Of a stretch of DNA of 64,000 bases, positions 63,693 to 64,000 are shown one piece after another. The DNA comes from Lachnospiraceae bacterium AB2028 (GTDB lineage: Bacteria; Bacillota; Clostridia; Lachnospirales; Lachnospiraceae), in assembly GCA_000621425.1 (NCBI GenBank), contig JHYJ01000008.1, forward strand, positions 186,001 to 250,000. The letters run 5' to 3'. A program made the translations under genes and the position numbers. How positions within the stretch are numbered: position 1 is the first letter of the stretch; each line of letters starts with the position of its first letter. Under the pieces are notes generated by a model, which searched no databases, had not been told where the DNA came from, and saw only the letters and a program-made list of their open reading frames with translations.

Positions 63693-64000
63693 TCAGCCAC
63701 CGAGCATTCCCGTTACTGCGGAAGAACTGCCGTTTATCTTGGCAAGCGCAGTTTCCATTGATGCAAATCTGTCATACCACTTATCTTCTATCGCAGAGAT
63801 TTCATCCTCTATGGTCTCTATCTTCTTCTTCCAGTCAGTCTCATCAGATGCCAGCTGCTTATCATTATATACCTTGTATATACTGGACAGGCTGCTTGTT
63901 CCCATCTTCGCATAGAGGTTATTGTACATCTGAGCTGAAAACTGTGTAAAGAATTGGGTAACCTTCTCAGGATCTGTGGCAATCATGTTCTTAAGCTTAT
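63693..64000 (-). CDS. fliD: Flagellar filament capping protein FliD, C-terminal end (partial)
   Basis: The frame is open from the right window edge to the stop at 63693, so only the last about 102 residues are visible. They contain DPEKVTQFFTQFSAQMYNN, a charged helix, and the FliD C-terminal pattern EDKWYDRFASMETALAKING with the end SSSAVTGMLGG. FliD caps the filament. An internal Met at 63986 is not the true start. This gene, not the FliD-like one at 22216, looks like the canonical cap. Confidence 0.9.
   Translation of the reverse strand, partial: KLKNMIATDPEKVTQFFTQFSAQMYNNLYAKMGTSSLSSIYKVYNDKQLASDETDWKKKIETIEDEISAIEDKWYDRFASMETALAKINGSSSAVTGMLGG

Noticed and set aside
1-64000. CRISPR arrays, tRNA or rRNA genes
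   Set aside because: No spaced direct repeats, no tRNA cloverleaf and no rRNA segments were recognised in the intergenic regions.

Overview
The window comes from a low-to-moderate-GC Firmicute, most likely a motile member of the Lachnospiraceae or a close relative. This is inferred from the gene order rpmG-secE-nusG-rplK-rplA-rplJ-rplL-rpoB-rpoC, AGGAGG ribosome sites, near-consensus sigma-A promoters, an FMN riboswitch before ribD, an L10 leader, a short flagellin with a sigma-28 promoter, and a CD1871A-type CXXC protein. No rRNA or tRNA gene was recognised.

Layout. (1) 1-4.7 kb: the start of a pseudaminic acid synthase gene (pseI) lies directly behind a riboflavin operon, ribD-ribE-ribBA-ribH, which is controlled by an FMN riboswitch. 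(2) 4.7-18 kb: information-processing core, all on the minus strand, in three transcription units with visible promoters (rpmG-secE-nusG-rplK-rplA; rplJ-rplL with an L10 leader; rpoB-rpoC). A capA-like gene sits between rplA and rplJ. (3) 18-22 kb: an extracytoplasmic thiol-redox module made of a lipoprotein with a thioredoxin domain, a membrane ferredoxin fused to a TlpA domain, and a CXXC membrane protein. The last two follow a structured leader. (4) 22-63 kb: a large flagellar glycosylation and surface-glycan island. It opens with a FliD-like gene and ends with flagellin, a FliT-like chaperone, fliS and the end of fliD.

The island holds four CgeB/DUF3880-type glycosyltransferase paralogues, two DUF115 (motility accessory factor) transferases, several family 2 transferases with TPR or extra domains, a Caps_synth transferase, an O-antigen-ligase-like membrane protein and a LicD protein. 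At its centre (34-49 kb) are two sugar-biosynthesis blocks. rfbF-rfbH-rfbG would make a CDP-3,6-dideoxy-4-ketohexose precursor. A ten-gene, tightly packed operon at 37.8-49.3 kb encodes an HMGL-type aldolase with an extra domain, a dehydroquinate-synthase-like sugar-phosphate cyclase, a sedoheptulokinase-like FGGY kinase, an acetolactate-synthase-like ThDP enzyme, an SDR, a VOC protein, an extended SDR, a radical SAM/SPASM enzyme, a pyruvyl-transferase-like protein and an FkbM methyltransferase.

I infer that these blocks make one or more unusual sugars, possibly a branched deoxy sugar or a C7 cyclitol, that the transferases attach to flagellin or another surface glycan. That operon is the best candidate here for an undescribed system. 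Other points of note are a CsrA-type site in the flagellin leader, a possible two-state leader RNA at 21.77-21.85 kb, a ribosome site sequestered in the riboswitch expression platform, and an Rpn-family nuclease gene inside the island.
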